A stretch of 64,000 bases of DNA from Rapana venosa (GCA_028751875.1 CM054141.1:37732578-37796577); one strand, 5' to 3'. Shown: positions 1 through 12,513, counted from the stretch's first letter. Translations and numbers: made by a program. The notes: a model not told the origin generated them from the letters alone.

Positions 1-459
1 ACCACCAACAACATCAAACAGATTTTTTTTGTTTTTGGGTGAGGCATTTGTGGCAATTCCATTCTGCTTACAGTTCTTTGGAAACGCTTTATGAATAAAT
101 ATACTGCCAAGTAATATTGCCGTTATCCACTACAAGTCCTTAAGACCTGGCAGTAGATTTATTACTGTTATCTAAAGATATACGCATACGATATTCCATT
201 CTTTGGCAGTTCAGTGGGAACCTGTGAATAGAACGCATGCAGAGACAGTCCTTCCTTCCTACATGCGCGTTACACTGCATCTCCCCTGTTCCTTCAACAA
301 CAGTTACACCATCCAGTCCCTCAAGGAGCCGAGCAAAGAAAAGAGAAACATAGCAGATGACGTTGACGTCGAGTTTAGACATCGTTCACGAACACAGAAT
401 GCAGATGTCTTATTAATGCCGAGATTAATACGGTTAGTCGGCGGGAGCTTTTGCGCGTG

Positions 460-725
460 CACACACGTATATAACTACAGACAACACACACGCGCGCACA
501 AACATATACACACACAGCCTACACACATGCACAGCTTACACAATAACTACAGACAGCACACACGCGCGCACAAACATACACACACAGCCTACACACATGC
601 ACAGCTTACACACACGTGCGTGTACGCACGCACGCACGCACACACACACACACCGCGCGCGAACGTACACACGCACGCACACACACACACACACACACAC
701 AACACACACACACACACACACACAC
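460..725 (+). repeat. CA/CG-rich microsatellite with an internal duplication
   Basis: An ~80-bp segment (ACTACAGACAACACACACGC, CATGCACAGCTTACAC) occurs twice before grading into (CA)n. Long ORFs on both strands here are Cys/Val or His/Thr repeats, not genes. Confidence 0.9.
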
Positions 726-944
726 TTCTCCTGTCCATCCACCACTTGTTCCAATTTCTTTTTTTCCCGACCTCTCCCCATCCTTTTCCCTTTGTGCATG
801 TTTTTCTTCTTCGTCCAGCACATCCACGTACTAAATGACCTTATGATTTACGTTTTCTAAGAAATCTGTATTCCCAGCCTAACTTAGGCTGTTTTGGGTT
901 ACAGAAGAAAAAAAGAAGGGAAAAAAGTCATACCGCTAACATTC

Positions 945-1112
945 AACATTGCCAACATTGCTAGCATCACTGAGATCAGTGATCTGGGAGGGTTACAGGA
1001 GATGGTAGAACTCAGCAGAGACAGAGAGAGAGATGGCCAACCCTGGTGGCGTTACAGTGAGCTCCTACAGTCGTCAGCAGCGATTGAAACAGGTAACAGG
1101 TGGATTTCAATA
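945..1112 (+). mobile_element. LINE 3'-end fragment, same family as 30.6 and 39.3 kb
   Basis: Encodes ITEISDLGGLQEMVELSRD and a degraded RxxWRxLVALRGAP-like end. Only about 170 bp are recognisable. Confidence 0.65.
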
Positions 1113-1129
1113 GGGTAAGAAAGTTACCT

Positions 1130-1131
<2 letters not shown>

Positions 1132-1194
<63 letters not shown>
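1132..1194 (+). repeat. (GT)n microsatellite
   Basis: About 31 perfect GT units. Confidence 0.97.
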
Positions 1195-1196
<2 letters not shown>

Positions 1197-1331
1197 ACTT
1201 TTGGTACGCTTTGAGCTTAAAGAACTGAGGTAATTTGCTACAAAAACTTGATGTTGACCCTTTGTCATTGGGATGATGATGATGATGATGATGGTGGTAA
1301 TTGTTACTAGTTTCTGTTATGGATTGTTATC

Positions 1332-1363
<32 letters not shown>

Positions 1364-1511
1364 CGTTATAATGATTATTGCTACTTCCACTACAAACTTA
1401 CTTCTGAATTGAGAACGATGCTGGTCATCGTTGGAACACTCTCTGGCTGGAGCGTTTCCTGAGAGAAAGAAAGAAAGAAGGAAGGATGTCATTATGTGGC
1501 GATTATTTAAC

Positions 1512-1884
1512 ATACATTATCTTTGTCCGTCGTGTTCGACGGTGACCCCCGAAACAGTAGAGGAGGCAGCTGCTTTTTCGGGGAACTGGGCAGAAATTTG
1601 ATTATAGTAGAGATGCCTTGCCCACAGTACATCCCCACTCTCTCGGCCAAGTGGGCATAAGAACAGTCAGCATTGGAGATGTTCTCCAAAGGCCAACCAA
1701 CCAGCCCCCAGGGCTGCAGCTCATAAGGACTGTGCGAGTCAAGCCTCCCAGTCAGAGAGTCATAGTCGATCACTAAAGACTAAGCTGTAACATGGAATTC
1801 CATGAGTGGGAAAGGCACTGATTATACGGCCTCTCACTTTGCTGTTGCCCCCAGCGTCAATGGTTTAATCAAGAACTGTGATAA
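1512..1884 (+). repeat. Dispersed repeat R5, copy 1
   Basis: About 370 bp shared with 54868-55232: GTCCGTCGTGT, GAGGAGGCAGCTGCT, CCACTCTCTCGGCCAAGTGG, GGAGATGTTCTCCAAAGGCC and CATGGAATTCCATGAGTGGG, ending AATCAAGAACTGTGATAA. No tRNA-like head and no intact ORF; class unknown. Confidence 0.85.
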
Positions 1885-2109
1885 TTTATTTATTTATTGA
1901 TAAAGTCCAACCAGCCCAAGCTGAAGGCACCATTACCATACCAACAACAATAATCGCAAAAATAGGAAAACCAGTAGCAGCAGCAGTAGTAATAGTACTA
2001 GCAAGAACAACAGTGACAAGAACATGACCAACATTGTTATTATTTTCCGGCATCATTTTGTACACAATCAAATACAGAACATTTTGTCGTAGTCGTCGTC
2101 GTCGTTTTT

Positions 2110-2300
2110 CTCGTGGGAATGGTTTTCATCCATGACAAGCCCTTAGCATAAAAGCCAGTGTTATCCAATAGAGCAGAGAATAATCCTCTGAAGTTGGAGT
2201 ATGGCTGTTTTATCTGGTGAGGTATTTAAAAATAGCCGTGCATGCAAACTTCTCATCCCGTGTGTTCTCAGACATAGGGTGAAGATTCTGGCTGACCGCC
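2110..2300 (+). repeat. Dispersed repeat R9
   Basis: Blocks TTCATCCATGACAAGC, AATAATCCTCTGAAGT, GAGTATGGCTG, GCAAACTTCTCATCC. Copies: here, 7608-7775 (+), 9228-9412 (-, split by a CT microsatellite) and 30428-30600 (+). Confidence 0.7.
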
Positions 2301-2399
2301 AGGGGAACACTCAATGACAGACGCTTTCCTCGCACGTGCGCATAGTCACGCGCACTCTTGAATTAGTACGCGCGCGCGCGCACGCGCACACACACTCAC

Positions 2400-2520
2400 A
2401 GGAACTGGATGTAAAAATAAAAAAAAGCACATGAGTGCTTATTTCATTATTCTCGAAATAAAAGAATAAAATAAAAGATAAATAAAACTCTCTCTCACAC
2501 ACAAACATATATACACACAG

Positions 2521-2613
<93 letters not shown>

Positions 2614-2932
2614 CCCACACATGTACACACACACGCACGCACGCACGCACACACACACACACATACACGGTTGACAAAATTTACAAAACTGCATTCACAC
2701 GGGGACTGGATGTTAAAAAGCACATGAGTGCTAATTTTATTATCCTTGAAATAAAAGAATAAATAGATAAATAAACACACACACACACACACACACAGCG
2801 CGCGCGCGCGCGCGCGCGCAGATGATAAAATTGCCAAAACTGCATACACACGGGTACTGGATGTAAAATAAAAAGCACATGAGTGCCTATTCCATTATCC
2901 TCGAAATAAAGGATAAATAAATTAATAAACAC
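2400..2932 (+). mobile_element. Three SINE family 2 tails separated by CA/CG/CT microsatellites
   Basis: Tails at about 2400-2490, 2672-2775 and 2818-2932 each contain GGATGT, AGCACATGAGTG and TCGAAATAAA and end in an AT-rich AAATAAA stretch. CA or CT repeats begin immediately after each. The fourth copy at 3178 continues the series, so a tail-plus-CA unit probably duplicated locally. Confidence 0.75.
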
Positions 2933-2953
2933 ACACGCACGCACGCGCGCGCG

Positions 2954-2995
<42 letters not shown>

Positions 2996-3070
2996 TACAT
3001 ACACACACAAACCGTCTAATATCACAAGTCGTGAAAAGGCGATAAATGAATTTGAACACACACAGACACG

Positions 3071-3111
<41 letters not shown>

Positions 3112-3175
3112 GCACGCACACACACGCACACACACGCACACACACACGCACGCACGCACGCACGCACGCACACGC
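2523..3175 (+). repeat. (CT)n, (CA)n and (CG)n cluster
   Basis: CT at 2523-2578, CA at 2579-2664, 2776-2797, 2931-3000 and 3056-3175, and a pure alternating CG tract at 2798-2818, between SINE tails. Confidence 0.93.
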
Positions 3176-3177
3176 AC

Positions 3178-3405
3178 ACGGATGAGACTATAAACCGAGG
3201 CCCTGTCTGCGAACGCACTCAGAACATCTTGCGCACACGTTAAATCTTGTTCCGCTTTTCGAAAGAGTAGGCCATTGTGGGCCGGTGGGAACAGACGACA
3301 AAATTTACAAAAACCGCATACACACGGGGACTAGATGTAAAAAAAAAAAGCACATGAGTGCTTATTCCATTATCCTCGATATAAAAGAATAAATAAATAA
3401 ATAAG
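3178..3405 (+). mobile_element. SINE family 2, 5'-truncated forward copy
   Basis: Starts in GATGAGACTATAAACCGAGG and runs through ACGCACTCAGAACATCTTGC, GGCCGGTGGGAACAGACGAC to the ATTATCCTCGATATAAAAGA tail and AAATAAATAA repeats. Confidence 0.82.
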
Positions 3406-3639
3406 AGGATAAAGCCCAGACTTACCATGAGGATTACAGTTCACAGCACTACACAGCGCCCACAAGAGTTGCAGGCACACCCCGACTGCAAACAAACAAC
3501 ATTCCGCTTGTAGCACACAAAAACAGTGAAAGAAGCCGATTATTACGTTGTTGTTGTTGTTATTATTTGGGGGGCTGTGTTATTATTGTTGTTATTATTA
3601 TTATTATTATTACTAGTATTAGTAGTATAGTACGATTCG

Positions 3640-3942
3640 GACGGGACGGGATAGCTCAGTGGTCAGAGCACTCGCTTTTCCCTAAGTCAAGTTAAGCAGC
3701 GTCGAGCGTGGTTACCACTTGGATGAGTGACCGTCTGCGCGTCCTGGCTTCAGTACAGTCCCTCAGTTCACCCAGCTGTAAATGGTGGTATCTGCCCTCT
3801 TTAGGGTCAGGGAAGGTTAAGGCAGCGAGGGAGAGAAGATAGGCGCTGCCCTCAATATGCTGGCCCCTAGAAAAGTGAGGTCTCTGACGCCTCGCTCCAC
3901 TACGACCTTATAGGTTATGGGACACCTTTACCTTTTTTACCT
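3640..3942 (+). mobile_element. SINE family 1 (tRNA-like head plus 5S-rRNA-like segment), full length
   Basis: Head GGGATAGCTCAGTGGTCAGA resembles a tRNA A box. It is followed by a segment like the 3' half of 5S rRNA (AAGCAGCGTCGAGCGTGGTTA, then CTTGGATGAGTGACCG, matching the box C region) and a body ending in TTACC repeats. The 9-bp direct repeat TACGATTCG flanks it at 3631-3639 and 3943-3951. Confidence 0.85.
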
Positions 3943-4101
3943 TACGATTCGAACTGATACGTTACACGATGTGCTAAAACTTCACAGCCATTGAAACACC
4001 TGTAGGAATTAAAATTATGTGTCCAACTGTCAGTCTCTCATCCTGTTAGTCTATTTGACCTATTAATTGGTTGTTGGTTGGTTGGTTGGATGGTTGGCTG
4101 C

Positions 4102-4129
4102 GTGCGTGTGCGTGCTTGTGTGCGTGCGT

Positions 4130-4167
<38 letters not shown>

Positions 4168-4245
4168 ACGTGTGTGTGTGTGTGTCTGTGTGTGTCTGTG
4201 TATCATAACGGTGTCTGTGCGCACGTGCGTGTGTGCATGCAACTG
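4102..4245 (+). repeat. GT/GC microsatellite
   Basis: Imperfect GT with GTGC interruptions; spurious Cys-Val ORFs. Confidence 0.92.
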
Positions 4246-4674
4246 TGTGGAGTGTCTGGCATTACATAATACTGATAAAGATTGAGTAGATCCCCCACCT
4301 TCCCCCAGAATAAAACAACAATAAAATCTGCAACAAAAATCCCAACTAACGGGAAAAAACAACCAACAAAAGCAAAATATGACCCCCCCCCAAAAAAAAA
4401 AAACAACAACCCACAACTACAACAACAAAACAACACCAACAACAACAACCCCACAGCGACTCTTTACAGAGAAGTCTGTGACAAAGCGTCAGGAATTCAA
4501 CCTTTAAACAAGTACATCATGACTGAATGGACTAGACTTGACTTCATCAGCTTCCTGAGGAGTCGTTGGGATACCGCACTGAAACATTCAGGCAGTGTGG
4601 TGTGTCATGGTCAACAGGAACCTGGCGGAGCCCAGCCTTCTTCACGTCGCAGATTGCATGCTAGGCGCGTTCGT

Positions 4675-5210
4675 GTCATCCAAGCCACCTCCTATAGCTG
4701 GTGTGTTCTTCATTCCAAGTCACCCACTACAGCTGATGTACTATCCAATCCACCCACTACAGCTGATGTACTATCCAATCCACCCACTACAGCTGATGTA
4801 CTATCCAATCTACCCACTATAGTTGATGTACTATTCAATCCACTCAATATAGCTGATGTACTCTTCAATCCAATCCACCAACTATAGCTGGTGTTTTCTT
4901 CAATCCAAGTCACCTACTATAGCTGGTGTATTCTTCAATCCAAGCCACCTCCTATAGCTGTGGTCATCTTCAATCCAAGGCACCATCGATAGCTGATGTA
5001 TTCTTCAATCCAAGCCACCTCCTATAGCTGTGGTCATCTTCAATCCAAGGCACCATCTATAGCTGATGTATTCTTCAATACAGTACACCTACTATAGCTG
5101 GGGTATTCTTCAATACAGTACACCTACTATAGCTGGGGTATTCTTCAATACAGTACACCTACTATAACTGGGGTATTCTTCAATCCAAGACACCATCTAT
5201 AGCTGGTAGG
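4675..5210 (+). repeat. Minisatellite with two period classes (30 and about 35 bp)
   Basis: Units share CTATAGCTG or CTACAGCTG, a GTA/TTC core and CAATCCA. The first four repeat at exactly 30 bp; later ones at about 35 bp with CTCCTATAGCTGTGGTCATC and CATCTATAGCTGATG subtypes alternating, i.e. higher-order structure. Confidence 0.88.
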
Positions 5211-5211
5211 T

Positions 5212-5395
5212 GGGAGGACAGGAAGGTAGGTAGGTAGATAAGTAGGTAGGTAGGTAAGTAGATAGGTAGGTAGGTAAGTAGATAGGTAGGTAGATAGGTA
5301 GGTAGGTAAGTAGGTAGGCAGGCAGATGGGTAGGTAGATAGGTAGGTAGGTAGATAGGTATGTAGAAGGTAGGTAGGTAGGTAGATAGGGAACGT
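5212..5395 (+). repeat. (TAGG)n tetranucleotide repeat with GATA/GCAG variants
   Basis: About 180 bp of TAGGTAGG with interruptions, directly continuing from the minisatellite on its left. Confidence 0.9.
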
Positions 5396-5588
5396 TGGTT
5401 GGTGGGGTGATTAGTTGATCTTTTAGCTGGATGTTTCCTTTTCCTTCTAGATTCGTTGTCAGTTAGTCAGTTAGTTACGAATTTGAACTGATTATTGAAC
5501 ATTTTACAGCGCATACTTGGGAGACGAGAAAAAACGCCAAACTAACAACGAGGAAGAGGAGGGTAGGGACAAGAGAAAAGGTAACAGG

Positions 5589-5880
5589 AAGAGAGAAGAA
5601 GAAGAAGAAGAAGAAGAAGATGATGATGATGATGATGATGGCGATGATGATGGCAATGATGGCGATGGTGATGATGATGACATGATGATGAGGGCGATGA
5701 TGCATGATGATGTGATGATGATGAAGAAAACGAACAAGAAGGTGGGGAAGAGAAAAGGAAAGGGACGAGGAAGAAGGGAGAGAAGGAGAGTGTTAAAATA
5801 AGAAAGAAAGAAAGAACTGAAATAAAGGAAGGAAGGAAGCGAGGAACCGGAAAAGAAGAAAGAAAGGAGGGGGGGGGGGA
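5589..5880 (+). repeat. GAA, GAT and GAAG purine-rich tract
   Basis: (GAA)n to about 5620, (GAT)n to about 5730, then AAGAAAG/GGAAGG and a G-run. An acidic ORF here is low complexity. Confidence 0.9.
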
Positions 5881-5884
5881 GAAG

Positions 5885-7600
5885 GCTATTATACTTTTTT
5901 TCAGGAAGATAATGGAATGAACATGCTAACATCCACTGTTAAGAAAAAAACCTCGACATTAAAATAGCAACAAGAAAACAAAATAACAAAAGCAAACGAA
6001 CTCTTATCATGGCAGGCCCCCAAAATCAGTCTATGAAGAGATAAAAGAAGAAACTTACCCAACAGAGCTCGTGTCATGGTGATTAATACGGGCCACGCGA
6101 AGCTGTACAGATTATGCGACAGGGTCCACACTGATTCTCAGAGTCATCTACCGCCGCAGTCAGCTGTACCGTAAAGTTTCTGATAAACCACACCCAGTTG
6201 TTGCAAGGCGTGGTACTCGATATGGCGAAACACCCACCATAACTCCGTTACCTCCGTAATTTTGTAAGAAAATTCCACTTTTGTGTCTGATCCCGATTTT
6301 TTTTTCAAAAAGGAAAAGAGTACAAACTGTCTGTGCTAACTAGTACTTAGAGCAATAATTTTGTTTCTGAACGTTTAGAAAAATAAGATTTTCTAGAAAA
6401 TTGGTAAAATGGAGTTACTGTATTCAAGAATTAAAATATATTGAAAACACTGAAGGGTCACACAAAAATGGCTGCTTACGAGGCTAAAGGAACTTTTTTT
6501 TTAATGACCTAGACACATTTTAACAGTTCCAAAGTATACCACTTGTTCTAATATTTGCATATTTTATTTTTTTGTACATGAAACTGGTCAGTCTGCAGAG
6601 AAAGTACATGTTAAAAACGGTGACATTTCAAAAGTTTTTTTCTGACCAGCTTTTTGGCCTGACGTATGTATGTATGACGTCACTAGTAAGGTGGACTCTG
6701 CTGATTTTTGACACACAGAAAACCCTTCAGTCTTTGTATAAATTTAGTCATTTTCACTTAGATTCCTGAATATAATGATTATCTGTTCTTTTCTGCTGTC
6801 TGATAATCCCTGATGTCTCTTTCCTGCTATTCCTCCGTTGCTGGTTCTAATCTCACCACAGTAGCCCCACCTAGGCATGAGATTTTGTATCTTCGGTGCC
6901 AAACGTTCACAAGAAGCTAATGAATATCAGGTAAGCTGCCTTGAGGCTTTCAGCTAAACGAGCCCTGCACTGCACTGAATCCTTTTATTGGTGTTCAATA
7001 GTGCCTGTTCGGGTCCAACATGAGCAGACGACCATGTACCATCTGCAAGGCCCCTAAGAACAACGCTCTTCATGATGCCACACTAAGTAAGGCGCTTACT
7101 TTGGTGGGCGACCATCATCCGTTTTCAACGATTGTCTTCCACAAATCTCCAGAACCCAAAGGCATAAAATCAACATAGCTACAGAAGTATAGGGGACCTA
7201 AATACTAAGGTCTCCATGAGACCAGAGGTGCATGGACCAGTGAATCAATCTTTTCATAATAGAATAGTCACTGGTAATGAGGATGATAATATAAAATTAT
7301 TGTTTTGACAGTTTTGGTATAATAAATATGAGACATTAATAACTTACAACTTTATACTGGAATTAGCACTTGAAAATATGCAAAAATCACTTGGTGGTCA
7401 ATCAAAATCGCCATTTTCAAAATGAACGGTCTTCACACAAATGATTGGTGAATTTTTAGTCGCCAACGTTTGTGCAATGTTCACTATTTTTCATATTACC
7501 AAATTATTTATTCGGCCCAGGCCAAAAGCTTTGTCAGTTACTGATGTAAGCATCAAAGTGCCAATGTTTACATTGAAATGTGTGTTATGCTTTGAAATAT
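5885..7600. other. Unique sequence without a supported gene
   Basis: AT-rich, no ORF above about 76 codons, no repeat family recognised and no tRNA-like sequence. Confidence 0.6.
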
Positions 7601-7607
7601 TATGTTG

Positions 7608-7775
7608 AGATTATGTTTCAGCCACGACAAGCTATTAGCACAAGAGCTATTAGCACAAGCTATTAGCACTCTGCCTTTAAAGGGTAACTGTCGGAGTATG
7701 GCTGCCTATATGGTAAGGTAGTTGAAAACAGTCATTTAGGCAAACTGTTCATGCAGTGTGTATTTATGGTTTCAC
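7608..7775 (+). repeat. Dispersed repeat R9, diverged copy
   Basis: CACGACAAGCTATTAGCACA is locally duplicated, then GGAGTATGGCTGCCTATATG and AGGCAAACTGTTCATGCAGT follow the R9 order. Confidence 0.6.
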
Positions 7776-9005
7776 AGTGATCACGCAGGTGGGATGAATG
7801 AGTCAGTGCATATTCTGGGTGACTATAGGGTGTTCAGATGGGGAACGCACAACGACAGCAACAACAAACCCAGCTTTCTCCAATAAAAAAGTGTATTACA
7901 TTTTTTACGGTAATAAGACTACAACAGGAAGGATCGTGAGTGTTTGTAGGAGAAATCCTATCTAAAAGACCATCTGGAAGTTCCCACAAAATGTGCAGAG
8001 GGACAGTATAAGTGTGTGTGTAAACTTTACACACTTAACTTGTCAAGGCAGCCTTGTTTGTGCACAAATGTGTAAATTTTCCGTACACGTTTCTTTAAGG
8101 TAGCCGCGATTGTCCTGAATTAGACAGCCACTGTCCCCATTTTTTTAGTGGTTTTTTTAAAATTTTTTACTTTTATCAAAAATGCAGTGTCCTGAATTTT
8201 TCCTTTCTGGTGAAAAACATTAACCTCTTTCTTCTTCTACATCTTTTATTTTCAATGTGTGTGTATGTGTGTCAAAGTCAAAGTCAAGTCAAAGTCAAAC
8301 TTTTATTTTCAGATGGGGCATTGAATAAGCAGTGCAATGTGTGTGTGTGTGCTTTCTACACACCCGTTAAAGATCAACGATATCGCCTTCCCTTGTCAAC
8401 AAGATGGTTATCTGTGTTAACAGAAATCCCTTAGACACAAAGCTTAAACAAACAAAACAGGTTATCTTTATTTAATTCTGTTGATGCATTGATTAAAAAG
8501 ATATACTAGTCTTGCTAAAAGCTGAATTTAGCACCAAAAAATCCGGAGAAGCCAAAAATGGGCTCATGAGTTCAAGTTTGAATTGGATAGTGCTGTTAAT
8601 AAATGAAGAGATAAATAATGCAAAGACTGGGGGTTTTTCTGAAAGAAAAGTCTGATTCTGCACAGAATCACCACGGTGAAGGAGGGGTTGTGAGGCCCAG
8701 TTCCACTGTCTGACCTGGCAGGGCTGCAGTGTTGGCGGGTCCTGTGCAGAATGCTGCCGCGTGCAGAACAGCCCTGACCAGTGCAGCCAGTGTATCCAAC
8801 CACAGTGCTGCTGTTGTTGTTGTTTTGTTGTTGTTGGATGTTTATTGTCCAGCTTGACTCCAAAAAAGGGGCAGGTGGTGGTGGGGGAAAGGGGGGGGGG
8901 GGGCTGGGGGTCATGCAGAAGATGCACTCTGACCTACTCATCACGCCGGGGGCATTTCTGTGAGGATGTTAAAAACATACTGAAGGAGGAGGTTTGTGTC
9001 TAAGG
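7776..9005. other. Non-coding stretch with minor low-complexity tracts
   Basis: Holds a GTCAAA repeat (8270-8300), a TTG tract (8815-8835) and a G-run (8889-8904). The ORFs crossing it are composition artefacts. Confidence 0.55.
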
Positions 9006-9009
9006 AAGT

Positions 9010-9237
9010 TTTATTTATTTATTTATTATTTTATGTCGAGGATAATGGAATAAGCACTCATGTGCTTTTTTACATCCAGTCCCCGTGTGTATGCAGTTTT
9101 GTAAATTTTGTCATCTGTTCCCACCGGCACACAATGGCCTACTCTTTCGAAAAGCGGAACAGGATTTAACTTGTGGCAAGATGTTCTGCATGCTTCCGCA
9201 CACGGGGCCTCGGTTTATAGTCTCATCCGAAGTTTTC
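9010..9237 (-). mobile_element. SINE family 2, reverse copy, head missing
   Basis: Tail (AAATAAATAAA side) at the left, then reverse complements of GCCATTGTGTGCCGGTGGGA and GATGAGACTATAAACCGAGG. It ends where dispersed repeat R9 begins. Confidence 0.78.
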
Positions 9238-9279
9238 AAGTACCTTGCCATACAGGCAGCCAGACTCTGACTTCAGATG

Positions 9280-9362
<83 letters not shown>

Positions 9363-9412
9363 ATGGAGAGTACAGGTTGCTATGTTAAGAGCTTGTCATG
9401 GATGAAGACAAT
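9228..9412 (-). repeat. Dispersed repeat R9, reverse copy with CT expansion
   Basis: The reverse complement gives TTCATCCATGACAAGCTCTT, TAGCAACCTGTACTCTCCAT and CTGAAGTCAGAGTCTGGCTG. A (CT)n tract at 9281-9357 replaces the short AGAGAGA seen at 2.17 kb. Confidence 0.68.
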
Positions 9413-9614
9413 CCCAACATTTCAAAGCTTCTCATCACTTTAAGTTAGGTCTTGGCACTTTCCTTATAATAATAATCATAATAATAATAATAATAATAAT
9501 ATATGGAATTTATATAGCGCTGAATCTTGTAAAAGAAACAAATCCAAGCGCTTGCACTCAATCATGTCAGTAACTGACACAGCTTTTTGCCTGGACCAGA
9601 AACCGGAATACGGA

Positions 9615-10228
9615 TGTCTTCGATATCGGACTCACTCTCCCCTAGTTAAGGTTAAGCATGTCGAACGAGGCTGCCTCTTGCGTAGGTAACCATTCGTGCC
9701 CCTTAGCTTCGGTACAGTCCGCCAGTCCACCCAGCTGTAAATGGGTACCTGCCCTCTTTAGGGACAGGGAAGGTAAAGAAGCGGGGATAGGAGATGGGCG
9801 CCGCCCTCAAAATATTGGCCCCCTAGAGAAGCTCATCATCATCATCATCATCATCATTAACCATTACACCCAGTGGTGTGTAGGGCAGCAACAAAGCGCT
9901 TCCACTCCCGCCTATTCTGGGCCAACCTAGTCACTGATCCCCAAGAGTGCTGCATGGCCTTCATCTCACTTTCTACAGTCCTCCTCCACGTTGCTTTTGG
10001 TCTTCCTTTCTTTCTCCTTCCTTCTGGGGTCCAGTGCAATGCTGTTCTTGTAATTGACTGTGGGTCTCTTCAGAGGATGTGCCCAATCCACTTCCACCGT
10101 CGTCTGGTGATGATGGTTCCCATGTATTCTTGCCTGCATCTCGTAGTAGGTCTCTAGAGAAGCTGAGGTCTGTGACATTTGCTCCCCGACGACCACATAG
10201 GTTAAGGGCAGAACTTTACCTTTTTACC
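9615..10228 (+). mobile_element. SINE family 1, degraded head, split by a LINE fragment
   Basis: The family 1 body runs to 9833 and resumes at 10154 (GGTCTGTGAC, then the ACCTTTTTACC tail). The gap is a 320-bp LINE 3' end with an 11-bp target-site duplication. Confidence 0.78.
9834..10153 (-). mobile_element. 5'-truncated LINE 3' end with target-site duplication, nested in SINE family 1
   Basis: Minus-strand frames encode a LINE C-terminus (HWTPEGRRKKGRPKATWRR, then FVAALHTTG) and end in an ATG-repeat tail. The identical 11-bp CTAGAGAAGCT flanks it at 9823-9833 and 10154-10164. It is 320 bp long, a severe 5' truncation typical of target-primed insertion. Confidence 0.83.
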
Positions 10229-10754
10229 AATAGAGGTTCTGACTAGCCAGGAACGTGGAGGCAAACATTGTCAGGAATTGTTTGAAAGAAAGACAGAGGA
10301 ATGGGTATAGGAGACAAACAAGGGGCTGAAAAAGAGATTACGTGTAGAAAAGAAGAGGGTGGGGGGTGGGGGACAAGCCCAGAAACAAGCAAACACAGAA
10401 CCAAAGAATAGGATTTAAAAAAAGAAGATATTTTTTCTTTTTTTGAAAGAGGGGGTTGGTGTCAAAAACTTCGTGAAGGTTCCGAAAGACTGTTGTATAT
10501 AAGCCCTCAGTCTCTGTCTCTCTGTCTGTCTGGCTCTGTCTTTGCCTCCCTCTCTGTGTCTCTGTTTCCATCATTGTTTTCTTCATTTTTTCCTCTGTGT
10601 CTGTGTGTTTGCTGTTTGGTTTGGGGGTTATTTTACCATGATATTATCCCTAATAATGGTTGGGACTGGATGCAATAACAAAAATAAAGCCCAGAGTGTT
10701 TAGTCATCATCCTTGAAATGAAAGAACTTGATTTGATTTAATCTCTGTTCTCTC

Positions 10755-11361
<607 letters not shown>

Positions 11362-11364
11362 ATC

Positions 11365-12230
11365 TCTCTCAAGTGCTAGATATTAAAAAAATGCTTATTT
11401 GTAACCCTTGAAAAATAAAGATCATGTATTCCTTCATTTCCTCCTTCAGGTTAGGGACAGTAGGGGTGGTCCTTTAACACAGGCCAGGCCCATCCTTATC
11501 AGATACAGAGCAGAACCAGGCCAAACAGCAAACCTTACAGGGTGTGGCACACATACTTAGGTCACGAGATCTGAAACGTATCTTTTCACTGGCCTGTACC
11601 CAAAACGATGAGAACGACACACGTGCACTGCATCATGACTTCGTGTATCTTGCCTTTGTTCTTCACTAGTGCAGAGATCCTCACCCACACAATGGAAGCT
11701 TATACCGAGTGCGCATTGCTAGGCTGTATGTTGTTACGTTATGTGTTGATGTCACATGTGAGGAGCTGATCTACAGACTAAACACATCTGTTGAAATGCA
11801 TGCAGGCCACATGCTACTTTAGACTCTGATAGCACTATACTCCTATTTTTCTTTGATTTTGCAGGGCTCTTACTAGTTATCTAGCTCTGATAACAGAGAC
11901 ACCGGTTTTTGCTTTGAAGGATTATCAATTCATGATTGGTCACAGTAGCAACTGGTTTGTCTCACCTACTCACTTAACACCGGAATTTTTCCAAAGTCTC
12001 TGATTTTGTCTGTCCATATATGTTCAATTTGGCTACATGACAACGACTTCATGGAAGCAAATGAAAACGCTGAAAGAAATAAAGTATTGTTTCACAAGAG
12101 AACTACGAAGAGCAAGAGCACTGGAAAGCGCTTCGATTTGTTTGTTTTTTTACAAGATTCAGCGCTATATAAATTCCATATATTATTATTATTATTATTA
12201 TTAAAATCAGTTTCATATGGTAAAAAAAAG
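11365..12230. other. Unique sequence without a supported gene
   Basis: Moderate composition. No conserved coding segment recognised; only the AGCGCT module near 12133-12190. Confidence 0.6.
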
Positions 12231-12513
12231 TAAAGGTGTTCCATAATCTATCAGGTCGTAGGGGAGCGAGGCGTCAGAGACCTCAACTTCTCCAGGGGCC
12301 AGCATATTGAGGGCGGCGCCCATCTCCTCTCCCTCGCTGCTTTACCTTTCCTGACCCTAAAGAGGCAGGTACCCATTTACAGGTGGGTGAACTGGGGGAC
12401 TGTACTGAAGCCAAGGCGCACAAACGGTCACCCATCCAAGTGGTAACCACGCTCGATGCTGCTTAACCTTGGCTGGGGGAAAGCGAATGCTCCGACCACT
12501 GAACTATCCCTTC
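12231..12513 (-). mobile_element. SINE family 1, reverse copy
   Basis: The reverse complement shows the tRNA-like start, AAGCAGCATCGAGCGTGGTTA, ACTTGGATGGGTGACCG and the CAGCTGTAAATGGGTACC-type body, ending in the ACCTTTAC tail. Confidence 0.82.

Noticed and set aside
3640..3942. 5S rRNA gene
   Set aside because: Only the 3' half is similar, it follows a tRNA-like head and recurs as a SINE body.
4282..4887. 201-codon ORF
   Set aside because: Spans a poly-A/C tract and the 30-bp minisatellite; no domain and no splice signals.
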